A stretch of 64,000 nt of DNA from Nemorincola sp044225795 (GCA_044225795.1 JBGAIF010000006.1:159938-223937); one strand, 5' to 3'; counted from the stretch's first letter, positions 51,796-60,950 are shown. Numbers and translations are program-made. The notes: generated from the letters alone by a model not told the origin.

Positions 51796-52959
51796 TTAGA
51801 AGTGGAACTGAATGCCACCGTATATGCCTACATACAACTCATGTGTATAATAGTAGCCTCTGTAAGACCATATTGAAGTGTGATGGAATGGTGTACCCGT
51901 GTAGGTTTCAGATACCGCGTGGTTAAATGATGGACCGGCAAATAGTTCAATGTTCCACATCCTTACAGATGGGAAGAGTTTCAGTCCCGATTGCATGTCA
52001 TAGCTGCCGCTAAAGTTTGTAAGGGAGGTAGTTGTAGCTTCGGCATTTAGCCTTATACTCTTAGAAAGGGGTAGGTGTGCGCCGAGTCCTGCCTGCGAGG
52101 CAAATATGGTTCTGTAGTTACTCCCATTATACCCGATACCATATATGCCATAGAGGTATTTGCCGCCCGAGCGGAATGTTATAAAAGTAGTTCCGGTTTC
52201 TTCCACCATCACACCCAGCGCCTTTTCCCCGTGTTTTATTATATTGATGATCCCGATAGGGTAGTCGCAACTGTCAGCAATGTTGATGAATCCCGAAACC
52301 TGAACACCTTTTACCTTTTTTGCCACATTAATGAACCCTGCAATCTGTGCTCCGTTTACTTCTTCTGCAACGTTAATATATCCTGCCGCTTGTATGCCGT
52401 TCACTTTTCCGGCAACATTAATGAATCCGGCAGCCTGCACTTTTGTGGTATCAGTTATGTTTATGAACCCTGCTGCCTGCAGTTGCGCATTCCGGGCTAC
52501 ATTTACAAAACCTGCCAACTGTGCGCCATTCAACGGTTTTGTAGATATGTTCGCAAAACCTGCTGCCTGCGCTCCATTTACTCCACCAGATATGTTGATG
52601 AATCCCGCAGTTTGAACTCCCGTTGTTTGTTGGCGTGTAAGGTTCATGAAACCTGCTGCCTGAACGCCCTTGGCACTGGCGCCTGTTATGTTGATGAATC
52701 CGCTTAGTATTGCTCCGTTGGCGCTGTCTTTGATAATGTTGGCGATCCCCGACATACACAACGCTTCTTCACGGTAAGAGATACCGGAGATGGCATGAAC
52801 TGAGAATGTGTTTGAGTACAGCGCGGCATTCACACCATTTGTACTCAATGGATAAGTCAGGCCAATATGCACATTGCTATGCAGCGGTCTTACTTGTTCC
52901 TGTGCTGTGGAGTGGAATGATATTGCCAATAATACTGTGCTGAGAATATTTCGTGTCAT
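51796..52959 (-). CDS. LA_2272-type surface-repeat protein
   Basis: The protein has 387 residues with a signal peptide. The middle (about 85-245) is a chain of units of about 14-21 residues of the form xGxQxAGFxNxA (e.g. GVQTAGFINISGG, GAQIAGFINVAKK). This is the LA_2272 surface-repeat pattern first named in Leptospira. The C-terminal part looks like a short beta-barrel ending in F, as in outer-membrane proteins. It has a sister repeat protein upstream on the same strand. A surface or outer-membrane place is likely. Confidence 0.85.
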   Translation of the reverse strand: MTRNILSTVLLAISFHSTAQEQVRPLHSNVHIGLTYPLSTNGVNAALYSNTFSVHAISGISYREEALCMSGIANIIKDSANGAILSGFINITGASAKGVQAAGFMNLTRQQTTGVQTAGFINISGGVNGAQAAGFANISTKPLNGAQLAGFVNVARNAQLQAAGFINITDTTKVQAAGFINVAGKVNGIQAAGYINVAEEVNGAQIAGFINVAKKVKGVQVSGFINIADSCDYPIGIINIIKHGEKALGVMVEETGTTFITFRSGGKYLYGIYGIGYNGSNYRTIFASQAGLGAHLPLSKSIRLNAEATTTSLTNFSGSYDMQSGLKLFPSVRMWNIELFAGPSFNHAVSETYTGTPFHHTSIWSYRGYYYTHELYVGIYGGIQFHF

Positions 52960-53023
52960 AATTACTTTGTTTGTAATGAAGACAACTATCAGAGTGTTTA
53001 CCCCTATTCAGCTATACAGAAAC

Positions 53024-54856
53024 TTAGAAAATATGGAATCCTGCCTGCCATCCTACCCACATAGCGCTGGTACCGGCATAGCTGAACTCATATACCGTTG
53101 TAGTTGGCACACCGTGAAGATAGCCAGGCTCAAATGACGGAGATACATATGGCGTCAGGCTGAGGGATGGACCGGTAAATAGGGAGATCTTTGGTGTGAT
53201 ATTCCAGTTGATCAGTGGTTCAAATTTTACGACCAGGGGTGTATTTGTGGTATTTCCTTCATATAGGCTATGAGCAGAAAGCTCACCGGCTATTCCTATG
53301 TGTTTACTCACAACCTGTTCACTCCCGATGCCGAAACCATATATGAACGCGCGTTTGCCGGGTAGGGTATTTGTGCCTGCCGAGAAGACACTGTACAGTT
53401 TCTTAGTTCCGGCTTTATATACAAAGTTGAGATTGGTGAGTTCATTACTCGTAAGTCCGATCGCATGGTATCCTTTCCTCACGATGTTAACGAGGCCAAT
53501 GCAATAGCCGTCAATAGTATCTGCGATATTCAGCAGGCCTATCTGTACTCCGGTCATCTCTTTACTGATATTACATATTCCGCTGAGTTGTAACCCCTGC
53601 ATCTTTTTACTGCATAGGTTCAATATCCCGGCTACCTGTGCACCCCTGACGCAAGAGTTTACGAGGTTACCTATACCGGCAACCTGCATACCATCCATAG
53701 AACAGGATGTATCCTCACAGTCAAGTAAATTTACTACGCCGGCTACCTGCAGCCCCTTCATACTGCCGCCCCCTCTGTTACATACGCCACTTACACACAT
53801 TCCTTTTATGTCTTCCGACACTTGTGATACCACTCCGGATACTTGCATACCAGTTACCGATCCACTCACTACGTTTACAACGCCCGCTGTCTGCATCCCG
53901 GCAACCGATCCTTTTACTACATTCAAAACTCCGCTTACTTCCATGCCCGAAACATCTCCCGTTACTATATTTAGTATTCCCCCCACTTGCATATATTTCA
54001 CATCTTTCTTGTCGATATTGAACAGTCCGCCGACTTCTACTCCGCTCACACCTCCGGAATAACCGCCAAGTATATTAAATGACAGGCTGTTTGTTACCTG
54101 GCTGCTGATCTTACCATGTGTACCTATACCCGGTATGAAAGAAGCTTGTACCGGTTTGTCTACAAAAAATCTTCCCAGATTGGCACTTTGCTGACGTAGT
54201 TTGGAGGAAAATAACAAACGCCCCAGCCATGATTTTTCTATGTCATTCGATTGAGTGATGAGCACATCAGGAAGCGTATAGTTTGAGGGTATAAGCCTTA
54301 TGGGTATGTCCTGGTCGTATCCCTGGTACAAGCTGACTGTGGTATCTTTATAGAATACGCCCTTACTAAATGTGATCTCAGCCATTGCATACTTACCACG
54401 GTCTTTTACACGAAGCCTGAAATGCCCATCCTGGTCAGTAAGCGTTGAGATCAGTTGATGTCTTTCAAATACACTGGCATCAGTAATGATGATTCCTGTT
54501 GTGGCGTCGGTGACGTACCCGCTTAATGTGAACCACTTTTCTTTTTCTGACGGGAGAATTACTATATAGTTATTTACCTCCTTGTATTCGTAGCGTTCGC
54601 CAAACAGACTTTTTAAAACCCACCTTACGGGCTTTGCTGTTACATCTACAGATACCAGGCTGTCTCCCGGAATGATGCCGGCATTGTAGGAAAAAGAAAA
54701 TCCACCACGCTTGCTTATATGATCCAGAACATCCTTTACAGGTTTTTTCTTTAATACGAGGGTCACGGGCTTGTCCAGTAGCCCCTGTCCTGCGCAGTAG
54801 CCCTTTGCCAGTATCAGAATAATTACCAGTAAAAAAATCTTGTAAATGTGTTGCAT
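53024..54856 (-). CDS. STN-domain protein with carboxypeptidase-like domain and surface repeats
   Basis: The protein has 610 residues. After the signal peptide is an STN domain (about 28-105: KPVKDVLDHISKRGGFSFSY), a carboxypeptidase-like regulatory domain (about 112-190: LSGYVTDATTGIIITDASVF) and then surface repeats of the form VxGMQVxGVxNxVxG (about 255-435), ending in a barrel-like region that closes with Phe. STN domains bind FecR-type anti-sigma factors in TonB-dependent signalling. Here the usual TonB plug and barrel are replaced by the repeat domain. It lies 21 bases after the FecR gene. Confidence 0.85.
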   Translation of the reverse strand: MQHIYKIFLLVIILILAKGYCAGQGLLDKPVTLVLKKKPVKDVLDHISKRGGFSFSYNAGIIPGDSLVSVDVTAKPVRWVLKSLFGERYEYKEVNNYIVILPSEKEKWFTLSGYVTDATTGIIITDASVFERHQLISTLTDQDGHFRLRVKDRGKYAMAEITFSKGVFYKDTTVSLYQGYDQDIPIRLIPSNYTLPDVLITQSNDIEKSWLGRLLFSSKLRQQSANLGRFFVDKPVQASFIPGIGTHGKISSQVTNSLSFNILGGYSGGVSGVEVGGLFNIDKKDVKYMQVGGILNIVTGDVSGMEVSGVLNVVKGSVAGMQTAGVVNVVSGSVTGMQVSGVVSQVSEDIKGMCVSGVCNRGGGSMKGLQVAGVVNLLDCEDTSCSMDGMQVAGIGNLVNSCVRGAQVAGILNLCSKKMQGLQLSGICNISKEMTGVQIGLLNIADTIDGYCIGLVNIVRKGYHAIGLTSNELTNLNFVYKAGTKKLYSVFSAGTNTLPGKRAFIYGFGIGSEQVVSKHIGIAGELSAHSLYEGNTTNTPLVVKFEPLINWNITPKISLFTGPSLSLTPYVSPSFEPGYLHGVPTTTVYEFSYAGTSAMWVGWQAGFHIF

Positions 54857-54877
54857 TCAATTCATGGTTCTGGTGGG

Positions 54878-55861
54878 TTATTTGTTATTCAGTATTATGC
54901 TGCCACCGCTGTATTCCGTTTTTAAATTTAATGTTTCGCTGATGACCTTTAGGATATTATCGAGTGGCTCTTCCCTGAAACGGGCAGTAAGCTGCAGGTC
55001 ACCTATTTTATCGTCACCCATTACTATGTAAGCATTATACGCTTCATTCAGAACAGGTATCAATTTTTTCAGTGGTGTGGCATTGCAAATAAATTCCTTT
55101 GTGCGGTAGTAGTTATATAGTTCGTCTGTGTTGTGTTCAGCCACAGGATCTTTATCCTTCATCACCGTAGCTTTTTCATTCGGTCTTAGTTCTACGGTTT
55201 TCTGCTTACCTGCTACCTGTACTATTCCGGTTTCCACGATCACCTCGGTCTTCTCCAAAGAGGTCTTTACATTAAACGTTGTACCCACCACTGTAACAGA
55301 TGTGCCGTTGGCATCAATGATGAACGGCTTGCTTTTGTTGGGTGTAATGGTAAAGAATCCTTCTCCCTTCAGTGTTACCATGCGTTTATCTCCCTTAAAA
55401 GCGGTCGGGTAGGTTAGTGCTGACTTTTTATTGAGGATCACCACAGAGCCATCGGGTAAAGTATCCGTTCTGGGAAAGTTGCTGGAATAGATGGTATTGG
55501 TGCCCCAGTGTTGTTCATTTATAAAGAACCATCCCAGTCCGCAAAATATCAGGAATATGGCAGCTACCCTTACCCAACTGTACATATACCATTGGCGAAC
55601 TTTATGTGTTGTTCCTTCGGTGTTCACCTCTTTTTGAGCCCGTTCTGTAAATCTTTGCCAGGCGGCGTGTTCATCTATGGTGCTGCTCCGGGCCAGGTCT
55701 TTACTTTGGTCCCATATCAGCCGCAGTTGTTCATATTGCCTCCGGTGTTCGTCATTTGCGGCTATCCATGCTGCTACTTTATCCCGTTCCGCTTCTGTTA
55801 CCTCATTCAGCAGATACCTGACAAGCATATCATCATTCATGTGTTTGTGATCGTTGTTCAC
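54878..55861 (-). CDS. FecR-family anti-sigma factor
   Basis: The protein has 327 residues. The N-terminal anti-sigma part (about 1-85) faces the cytoplasm, one membrane helix lies at about 92-110 (WVRVAAIFLIFCGLGWFFI), and the periplasmic side has the FecR domain (about 130-240: PDGSVVILNKKSALTY, VTVVGTTFNV) and a C-terminal DUF4974 STN-like domain. It should hold the ECF sigma factor until the STN protein signals. It lies ten bases after the sigma gene. Confidence 0.94.
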   Translation of the reverse strand: MNNDHKHMNDDMLVRYLLNEVTEAERDKVAAWIAANDEHRRQYEQLRLIWDQSKDLARSSTIDEHAAWQRFTERAQKEVNTEGTTHKVRQWYMYSWVRVAAIFLIFCGLGWFFINEQHWGTNTIYSSNFPRTDTLPDGSVVILNKKSALTYPTAFKGDKRMVTLKGEGFFTITPNKSKPFIIDANGTSVTVVGTTFNVKTSLEKTEVIVETGIVQVAGKQKTVELRPNEKATVMKDKDPVAEHNTDELYNYYRTKEFICNATPLKKLIPVLNEAYNAYIVMGDDKIGDLQLTARFREEPLDNILKVISETLNLKTEYSGGSIILNNK

Positions 55862-55871
55862 ATTATCGCGT

Positions 55872-56435
55872 TTAGAGGTTCAGTAATAGAAATATGATTA
55901 TTGGTAAAAAATCAGCCAGCCTCGCACGTAATATCTTCAGAGCCTTTCCCATCTGGTTCTCTACCGTTTTTACCGAAATGCCCAGTCGGTCTGCTATCTC
56001 CAGGTATTTCAGTTCTTCAAACCGACTCAACTGAAATATGGTCCTGCATTGTTCAGGCAGTTCATTTAGTGCTATGTCCAGGTGGTGCTGCAGATCTTTC
56101 AGTCTTACTCTGTCGGTGGCATTGCCGGCATAGCTTGTATTCCCCATGGCGTACTTCTCATACGCCGACCTGACCTTCAGGTGTTTCAGATAGTTCAGGC
56201 TTTCATTATGTACAGATTTATACAGGTATGCTGCTAATGACTGGTGCACTCCAAGACTTTCTTTATTCTTCCATAGCCGGTAGAAGACATTCTGCACCAT
56301 CTCTTCTGCCATCACATCATCCTTTATTATAGTACAGGCATACGAGTGCAGTCCTTTGAAGTGAGTCTTAAAGGCGCTCTCATACAAGGCAATACTTGCC
56401 GCATTTGCTGTAATGCCAACCGGTTTGGTAGCCAT
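55872..56435 (-). CDS. ECF-type RNA polymerase sigma factor
   Basis: The protein has 187 residues from the ATG at 56435; an ATG at 56510 would add 25 residues. Region 2 reads YACTIIKDDVMAEEMVQNVFYRLWKN, and region 4 is a helix-turn-helix: RFEELKYLEIADRLGISVKTVENQMGKALK. Such sigma70/FecI-like proteins pair with FecR. It is the first gene of a four-gene run (sigma, anti-sigma, STN-repeat, repeat), so it probably drives that run and other surface genes. Confidence 0.94.
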   Translation of the reverse strand: MATKPVGITANAASIALYESAFKTHFKGLHSYACTIIKDDVMAEEMVQNVFYRLWKNKESLGVHQSLAAYLYKSVHNESLNYLKHLKVRSAYEKYAMGNTSYAGNATDRVRLKDLQHHLDIALNELPEQCRTIFQLSRFEELKYLEIADRLGISVKTVENQMGKALKILRARLADFLPIIIFLLLNL

Positions 56436-56685
56436 TTGGGTGGTCTCTATAAGGTATCCGGTATCAAATATAACTGCTTCTCGCAAACCCGTTTTTTTAT
56501 TACAAGACAACCATGTTCATCCAGACCCCTATTGCGAATTGAATATTTTTTTATTTAATGAAAAAATTATCTCAGTTGTTACTATCTGCCAATGAGTTAC
56601 CCGAATTGGTATGAGTAATTTTTTATGCTTCCCCATAGATCGATCTATCAGACATAAATTTAGGAATAGGTAAAGAGAGGTCAAT

Positions 56686-56717
56686 AAAAAAAGCCGATCA
56701 CAATGACCGGCTTTTTT
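56686..56717 (-). terminator. Terminator of tRNA-Glu
   Basis: On the minus strand AAGCCGGTCA and TGATCGGCTT pair (ten pairs, one wobble) around TTG, followed by a run of T. It starts directly after the tRNA. Confidence 0.9.
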
Positions 56718-56718
56718 G

Positions 56719-56790
56719 TAGCACGTACGGGAATCGAACCCGTCATTCCTCCGTGAAAGGGAGGCGTCTTAGCCGATTGACCAACGCGCC
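56719..56790 (-). tRNA. tRNA-Glu (anticodon TTC)
   Basis: The 72-base cloverleaf has acceptor stem GGCGCGT/ACGTGCT with two G-T pairs, D-arm with GGTCAATCGGCTAAGAC, anticodon stem CCTCC/GGAGG with loop CTTTCAC, and T-arm ACGGG-TTCGATT-CCCGT. The discriminator is A and CCA is not encoded. Confidence 0.96.
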
Positions 56791-56839
56791 ATCTTCTTTT
56801 TGAAGGCTACAACAACCGTTGTAGTTCGTTTTGGGAGTG

Positions 56840-56870
56840 CAAAGATATGTCTGTTTTCCTTGCCTTCAAA
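56840..56870 (-). promoter_or_regulatory. Promoter of tRNA-Glu
   Basis: On the minus strand TTTG (56867-56870) and TATCTTTG (56840-56847) are 19 bases apart, a full match. The -7 box continues CACTCCC, as at rplK. The tRNA begins 49 bases downstream. Confidence 0.75.
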
Positions 56871-56887
56871 ATTTCAGGGACATTTTT

Positions 56888-57655
56888 TTATTCGCCAACC
56901 ATAGCCGCGATGATGCCAAGAAACTCGCCGGCCTTCAGCGATGCACCGCCTATCAGGCCGCCATCTACGTCGGCATTGGCAAACAGTTCTGCAGCATTTG
57001 ATGGTTTGCAGCTACCGCCATACAGTATAGAGGTATTGTTCGCTATCTCGGGTCCGTATTGGCCGGCCAGCACCGCGCGTATATGGGCGTGCATGTCCTG
57101 CGCCTGCTGGGCGGTAGCGGTGCGTCCTGTGCCTATGGCCCATATGGGTTCGTAGGCGATCACTATCCGGCTCATCTGGCCCTCTGCGAGGTGAAATAAC
57201 CCGGCCTTTATCTGCGCTTCAACGAATGCATTTTGTGTATCTGCATCCCGGATCTCCAGCGCTTCACCACAGCAAAAGATCACCTGTAGCCCGTTGCTGA
57301 GGGCCTGGTTCACTTTTTTAGCCAGCATAGAGTCATCTTCTTTAAAATATTCTCTTCTTTCTGAGTGTCCTATTATCACATATTCCACTTCGGCGCTTTT
57401 AAGCATGGCAGCAGAAACCTCGCCTGTAAATGCCCCTGAAGACTCTCCGTAACAGTTCTGCGCGCCCAAATGCACATGTGGCATGGCTGCTACCTGCATT
57501 GCTGTCTGCGTGAGGTGCACATAGGGTGGCGCTATCACCACTTTTCTGTCCTCTGCCAGGTCCGGCAGCCCTTTAAATATCTCATTCACCAGTTCTGCGC
57601 CTTCGTTGAGCGTCAGGTTCATCTTCCAGTTGGCGGCTACTATTTTTCTGCGCAT
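56888..57655 (-). CDS. tpiA: Triosephosphate isomerase
   Basis: TpiA interconverts dihydroxyacetone phosphate and glyceraldehyde 3-phosphate in glycolysis. The 255-residue protein shows VAANWKMN (catalytic Lys), YVIIGHSERR (His), IAYEPIWAIGTG (catalytic Glu) and the phosphate loop ILYGGSCKPSN. Length and order are normal for the (beta/alpha)8 barrel. It follows the sugar nucleotidyltransferase gene on the same strand after a repeat tract. Confidence 0.97.
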   Translation of the reverse strand: MRRKIVAANWKMNLTLNEGAELVNEIFKGLPDLAEDRKVVIAPPYVHLTQTAMQVAAMPHVHLGAQNCYGESSGAFTGEVSAAMLKSAEVEYVIIGHSERREYFKEDDSMLAKKVNQALSNGLQVIFCCGEALEIRDADTQNAFVEAQIKAGLFHLAEGQMSRIVIAYEPIWAIGTGRTATAQQAQDMHAHIRAVLAGQYGPEIANNTSILYGGSCKPSNAAELFANADVDGGLIGGASLKAGEFLGIIAAMVGE

Positions 57656-57693
57656 GTGTAATTATGTTTTATAAATATCTTTGATAGATTATT

Positions 57694-57727
57694 GCTTTCT
57701 ACTAAGTACTTTCTACTTTCTACTTTC
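57694..57727. repeat. AGTAGAAAGT-type short tandem repeat at the end of the GlmU-like gene
   Basis: The minus strand shows a run of AGTAGAA/AGTACTT units. The last sense codons of the GlmU-like gene (Glu-Ser-Arg-Lys-stop at 57713-57727) are part of the tract. A similar tract lies at 63409-63484. Confidence 0.75.
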
Positions 57728-58891
57728 AAACAGGTGTCTGTACATCCCGAGTTCGGCGTCTGATAGTTCCAGGTTGCGGCGTTTCATCATCCGGCGGGCT
57801 GTGTCCATGGCCTTGTCAAATTCGTAGGTCACCATGCCGTCAGCACCTCCCCACGAGAAAGAAGGAATATGCTTGTCCGGGAATCCTCCGCCGTAGATAT
57901 TGCAGGATACCCCAACCACTGTGCCTGTATTGAACATGGTATTGATACCACATTTGGAGTGATCGCCCATCAGCAGTCCGCAGAATGTGAGGCCGGTAGG
58001 TATCAGTTTGCCTTCCTGCTCACTCCATATCTTCACTTCATCATAGTTGTTCTTCAGGTTAGAGCAGTTGGTATCAGCACCCAGGTTGCACCATTCGCCT
58101 ATCACAGAGTTGCCCAGGTATCCGTCATGAGATTTATTGCTGTTGGCAAAGAAAACGGCATTGTTGATCTCGCCACCAACCTTGCAGCCCGGGCCAATAG
58201 TGGTAGGGCCATATATCTTAGCTCCCATTTTTATCACGCCATGGTCGCAGACCGCCAATGGGCCTCTTATCATGGTGCCCTCCAGTATCTCCGTATCCTT
58301 TCCTATATACACAGGTCCGGCAGTGGCATTGATAATGCAACCCGCATAAATGTTGGCTCCTTCCTCTATAAACAGATCCCCGGCACCGGTAACAGTAATA
58401 TGCTCAGGTACTGGAGCGCTTTTCCGGCCTTTCGTCAGCAAAATAAAGTCGCTCCGTATGGCCATATCATTGAGGGAAAAGATGTCCCATGCATTTTTCA
58501 GGGAGACAACGGGTTGCTCATACTCGATCGGTGTCAGCGCATTGACTTTTGTATGAAATTCTGATATGGACAGATCTTTCGCATCCAGCCGGGCAGCAAT
58601 GACAGTATCTCCCTGCACTAATTTCTGCCGCCGGTTAAGTGCATTGATGGCTTTCGCCAGCTCTGGGGTGCCGAATACAGCGCCATTCACACACATATCG
58701 TCACCTGTGGCATTGACCGGGAATACCTGCTGCAGATATGGTTCTGTCAATGAGCCCGCAGCGGACCTGGTCAGGCGCTCCCAGCGTTCACGCATGGTCA
58801 GTATGCCGCACCGTATATCTGCTACCGGCCTTGTATGGGTGAAAGGTAGCAGCCGGGGACGAGCAACATCATCAAAAAGTATATACTTCAT
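57713..58891 (-). CDS. GlmU-like sugar nucleotidyl/acetyltransferase
   Basis: The protein has 392 residues. The first half (about 1-190) is a reduced nucleotidyltransferase-like domain: ILFDDVARPRLLPFTHTRPVADIRCGILTMRERW. The second half is a left-handed beta-helix of hexapeptides (GAGDLFIEEGANIYAGCIIN, IGKDTEILEGTMIRGPLAV), as in GlmU and its archaeal relatives. It is a putative UDP- or NDP-sugar enzyme; true GlmU activity cannot be claimed, since the GxGTRM loop of pyrophosphorylases is missing. The C-terminal ESRK is coded by a repeat tract. Confidence 0.87.
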   Translation of the reverse strand: MKYILFDDVARPRLLPFTHTRPVADIRCGILTMRERWERLTRSAAGSLTEPYLQQVFPVNATGDDMCVNGAVFGTPELAKAINALNRRQKLVQGDTVIAARLDAKDLSISEFHTKVNALTPIEYEQPVVSLKNAWDIFSLNDMAIRSDFILLTKGRKSAPVPEHITVTGAGDLFIEEGANIYAGCIINATAGPVYIGKDTEILEGTMIRGPLAVCDHGVIKMGAKIYGPTTIGPGCKVGGEINNAVFFANSNKSHDGYLGNSVIGEWCNLGADTNCSNLKNNYDEVKIWSEQEGKLIPTGLTFCGLLMGDHSKCGINTMFNTGTVVGVSCNIYGGGFPDKHIPSFSWGGADGMVTYEFDKAMDTARRMMKRRNLELSDAELGMYRHLFESRK

Positions 58892-58926
58892 CAGGGAATG
58901 CCTTCAACGTGTGTTTCTTATAAACT

Positions 58927-58954
58927 AAAAATCCCGACAAAAGTCGGGATTTTT
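58927..58954 (-). terminator. Terminator of rpmE2
   Basis: AAAAATCCCGAC (58927-58938) and GTCGGGATTTTT (58943-58954) form a perfect 12-base-pair stem with loop AAAA; the T run on the minus strand ends the rpmE2 transcript. Confidence 0.9.
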
Positions 58955-58971
58955 GATGCGTAATGCAAGTA

Positions 58972-59223
58972 TTATGCTTTCTTTTCGTAGCGCTTTTTGA
59001 ATTTTTCGATACGGCCTGCTGTATCCACAAATACAGACTTACCTGTATAGAACGGATGCGAAGTATTGGAAATTTCCACCTTGATAACAGGGTATTCTTT
59101 ACCGTCCTCCCATACAATAGTTTCCTTGGTAGGAGCCGCAGAACGTGTAAGGAAGGTCTTTTCGTTTGACATGTCTTTGAAGACTACCATGCGGTACGCT
59201 TCCGGATGAATTCCTTTTTTCAT
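58972..59223 (-). CDS. rpmE2: Ribosomal protein bL31, type B
   Basis: The 83-residue protein has the type B pattern: MKKGIHPEAYRMVVFKDMSN, FLTRSAAPTKET, YPVIKVEISNTSHPFYTGK and a basic C terminus (RIEKFKKRYEKK). It lacks the four zinc Cys of the other type, so it does not need zinc. It has its own promoter and terminator. Confidence 0.96.
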   Translation of the reverse strand: MKKGIHPEAYRMVVFKDMSNEKTFLTRSAAPTKETIVWEDGKEYPVIKVEISNTSHPFYTGKSVFVDTAGRIEKFKKRYEKKA

Positions 59224-59272
59224 TTGTTTGGTTTTTAATGCATGGATTTTGCCATGCCGTTATTGAAGGGTG

Positions 59273-59305
59273 CAAAGGTACAAAATTTAATAGATTCTAT
59301 CCAAA
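59273..59305 (-). promoter_or_regulatory. Promoter of rpmE2
   Basis: On the minus strand TTTG (59302-59305) and TACCTTTG (59273-59280) are 21 bases apart; CACCC follows the -7 box. The ATG is about 50 bases downstream. Confidence 0.7.
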
Positions 59306-59316
59306 TCTATCAAATA

Positions 59317-59850
59317 CTATTCCTTTACATATTTTTTAATGTCTTGTTCTGCTTCTTCAGCACGGTTGTATTTTCCGAGTATCTTGCCATCAGGGCCTAT
59401 CAGGAACGCCTGTGGGATGTATTGCAGGCCATAGATAGGGCAGGCTGCAGAGCGCCATTGCTGAGGATTAAGATCGCTCATATGGTTCGGCCAGTCAAGA
59501 CCGTCCTGTTTGATCGCATTTACCCATGATTCTTTTTTTACATCCAATGAAAAACTAACGATAGTAAATCCCTTTTTAGAATCTTTGAATTTCTTGGCAG
59601 AATACTCTTTGTACATTCTTACCAGTCCTGGATTAGACATACGGCACGGACCGCACCATGATGCCCAGAAATCCAGCAGAACATAGCTGCCCTTGTTGAT
59701 CTCGGATAGTTTCAGCATTTTGCCGTCAGGGTTAGGAAACGCGAGTTCAGGCGCTTTTTGACCTATCTTGATCGTATTATTCTCATATTGCGCCGAAGCG
59801 GTCACAAACATACCCAGAGCCAGGGTGAGCGTGGTCAGTATTTTTTTCAT
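59317..59850 (-). CDS. TlpA-like thioredoxin-fold protein
   Basis: The protein has 177 residues with a signal peptide (about 1-20). The thioredoxin active site is WASWCGPCRMSNP, and the later IGPDGKILGKYN is typical of TlpA/AhpC-TSA proteins. It should act as a thiol-disulfide oxidoreductase in the periplasm, for example in cytochrome or envelope protein maturation. No partner gene is beside it. Confidence 0.94.
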   Translation of the reverse strand: MKKILTTLTLALGMFVTASAQYENNTIKIGQKAPELAFPNPDGKMLKLSEINKGSYVLLDFWASWCGPCRMSNPGLVRMYKEYSAKKFKDSKKGFTIVSFSLDVKKESWVNAIKQDGLDWPNHMSDLNPQQWRSAACPIYGLQYIPQAFLIGPDGKILGKYNRAEEAEQDIKKYVKE

Positions 59851-59915
59851 GTTTATCTGAATGAATTGTAAATGTAAGGTATCAATGTCAAATTACGTGC
59901 CACATACCGATGGTG

Positions 59916-60950
59916 TTATGCCAAATTTTTGATAATGCCATTGCAAATATGCCTTGAAATAGCCGGCCCTTCGTAAATAAAGCCTGTATATACCTGCACC
60001 AGCGATGCGCCCGCATTTAACTTTTCTATAGCATCTTCCGCGGTAAATATACCACCCGAAGCAATGATCGGGATCTCTCCCTTGCTGTTTGTATGGATGT
60101 ATCTTACTACTTCGGTCGCTCTCTTTCTCAGTGGGGCGCCGCTCAGTCCGCCGGCGCCTATCTCTTCAATGGTCGATCCCGGTGTAGTGAGGCCGTCGCG
60201 GCTGATGGTCGTGTTACTGGACACGATACCATCCAGGCGTGTTGTGCGCACAATATCAATGATATCGTCCAGTTGTTCATTGGTCAGGTCCGGGGCTATC
60301 TTCAGTAGCAGTGGTTTGCGTCTGGGCTTACTGCCGTTTATAGCCTGCAGCCTGTTCAGCAGTTGCGTCAGGGGCTCTTTGTCCTGCAGGGCACGGAGTC
60401 CCGGCGTGTTGGGGCTGCTGACATTTACAACAAAGTAGTCCACTACGTCGAACAGTTCCCGGAATCCCTTTTCATAATCGTCGGCGGCCTGTTCATTCGG
60501 GGTGTCTTTGTTCTTGCCGATGTTCCCGCCTATGATAATAGGTTCTTTCCTGTGTTTCAGGCGTCCGGCAGCTTCCGTTGCGCCGCCGTTATTGAATCCC
60601 ATCCTGTTTATCAGTGCCCGGTCTGCAGGCAGGCGAAACAGTCTTGGCTTGGGGTTGCCGGGCTGTGGACGGGGAGTCACAGTGCCTATCTCTATAAACC
60701 CGAACCCGAGGCAGGCCAGCGGGTCTGTGAACCGGGCATCTTTGTCAAAACCAGCGGCAAGTCCCACAGGATTGGGAAAGGTTATCCCCCAGAGCGTACG
60801 CTCCAGCTTCGGGCTTTTTACCACAAACATGGACTTCAAAATGCTCCTCATAAAGCCGACAGAATAAGCAAATGTGAGCCGTTTCATGACCCAGTAATGT
60901 ACTTTCTCTGCATCTATGCGGAACAGGATACTTCTGATTAATGAATACAT
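59916..60950 (-). CDS. pyrD: Dihydroorotate dehydrogenase (quinone), class 2
   Basis: PyrD oxidises dihydroorotate to orotate with FMN and passes electrons to quinone at the membrane. The 344-residue protein has a hydrophobic N-terminal helix pair (MYSLIRSILFRIDAEKVHYW), NPVGLAAGFDKDA, the class 2 Ser nucleophile in VNVSSPNTPGLR, and FMN-binding IPIIASGGIFTAEDA. The length is normal for the membrane-bound class. Confidence 0.96.
   Translation of the reverse strand: MYSLIRSILFRIDAEKVHYWVMKRLTFAYSVGFMRSILKSMFVVKSPKLERTLWGITFPNPVGLAAGFDKDARFTDPLACLGFGFIEIGTVTPRPQPGNPKPRLFRLPADRALINRMGFNNGGATEAAGRLKHRKEPIIIGGNIGKNKDTPNEQAADDYEKGFRELFDVVDYFVVNVSSPNTPGLRALQDKEPLTQLLNRLQAINGSKPRRKPLLLKIAPDLTNEQLDDIIDIVRTTRLDGIVSSNTTISRDGLTTPGSTIEEIGAGGLSGAPLRKRATEVVRYIHTNSKGEIPIIASGGIFTAEDAIEKLNAGASLVQVYTGFIYEGPAISRHICNGIIKNLA

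Noticed and set aside
52270..52700. Regular repeats that could be taken for a CRISPR array
   Set aside because: They are coding repeats of the LA_2272-type protein with a continuous reading frame and no unique spacers.
53500..54080. Second stretch of regular repeats resembling an array
   Set aside because: These also lie in frame in the STN-repeat protein and vary by codon, not by spacer.
57869..58564. Open frame of 231 codons on the plus strand
   Set aside because: It is antisense to the GlmU-like gene, whose hexapeptide repeats are unmistakable.
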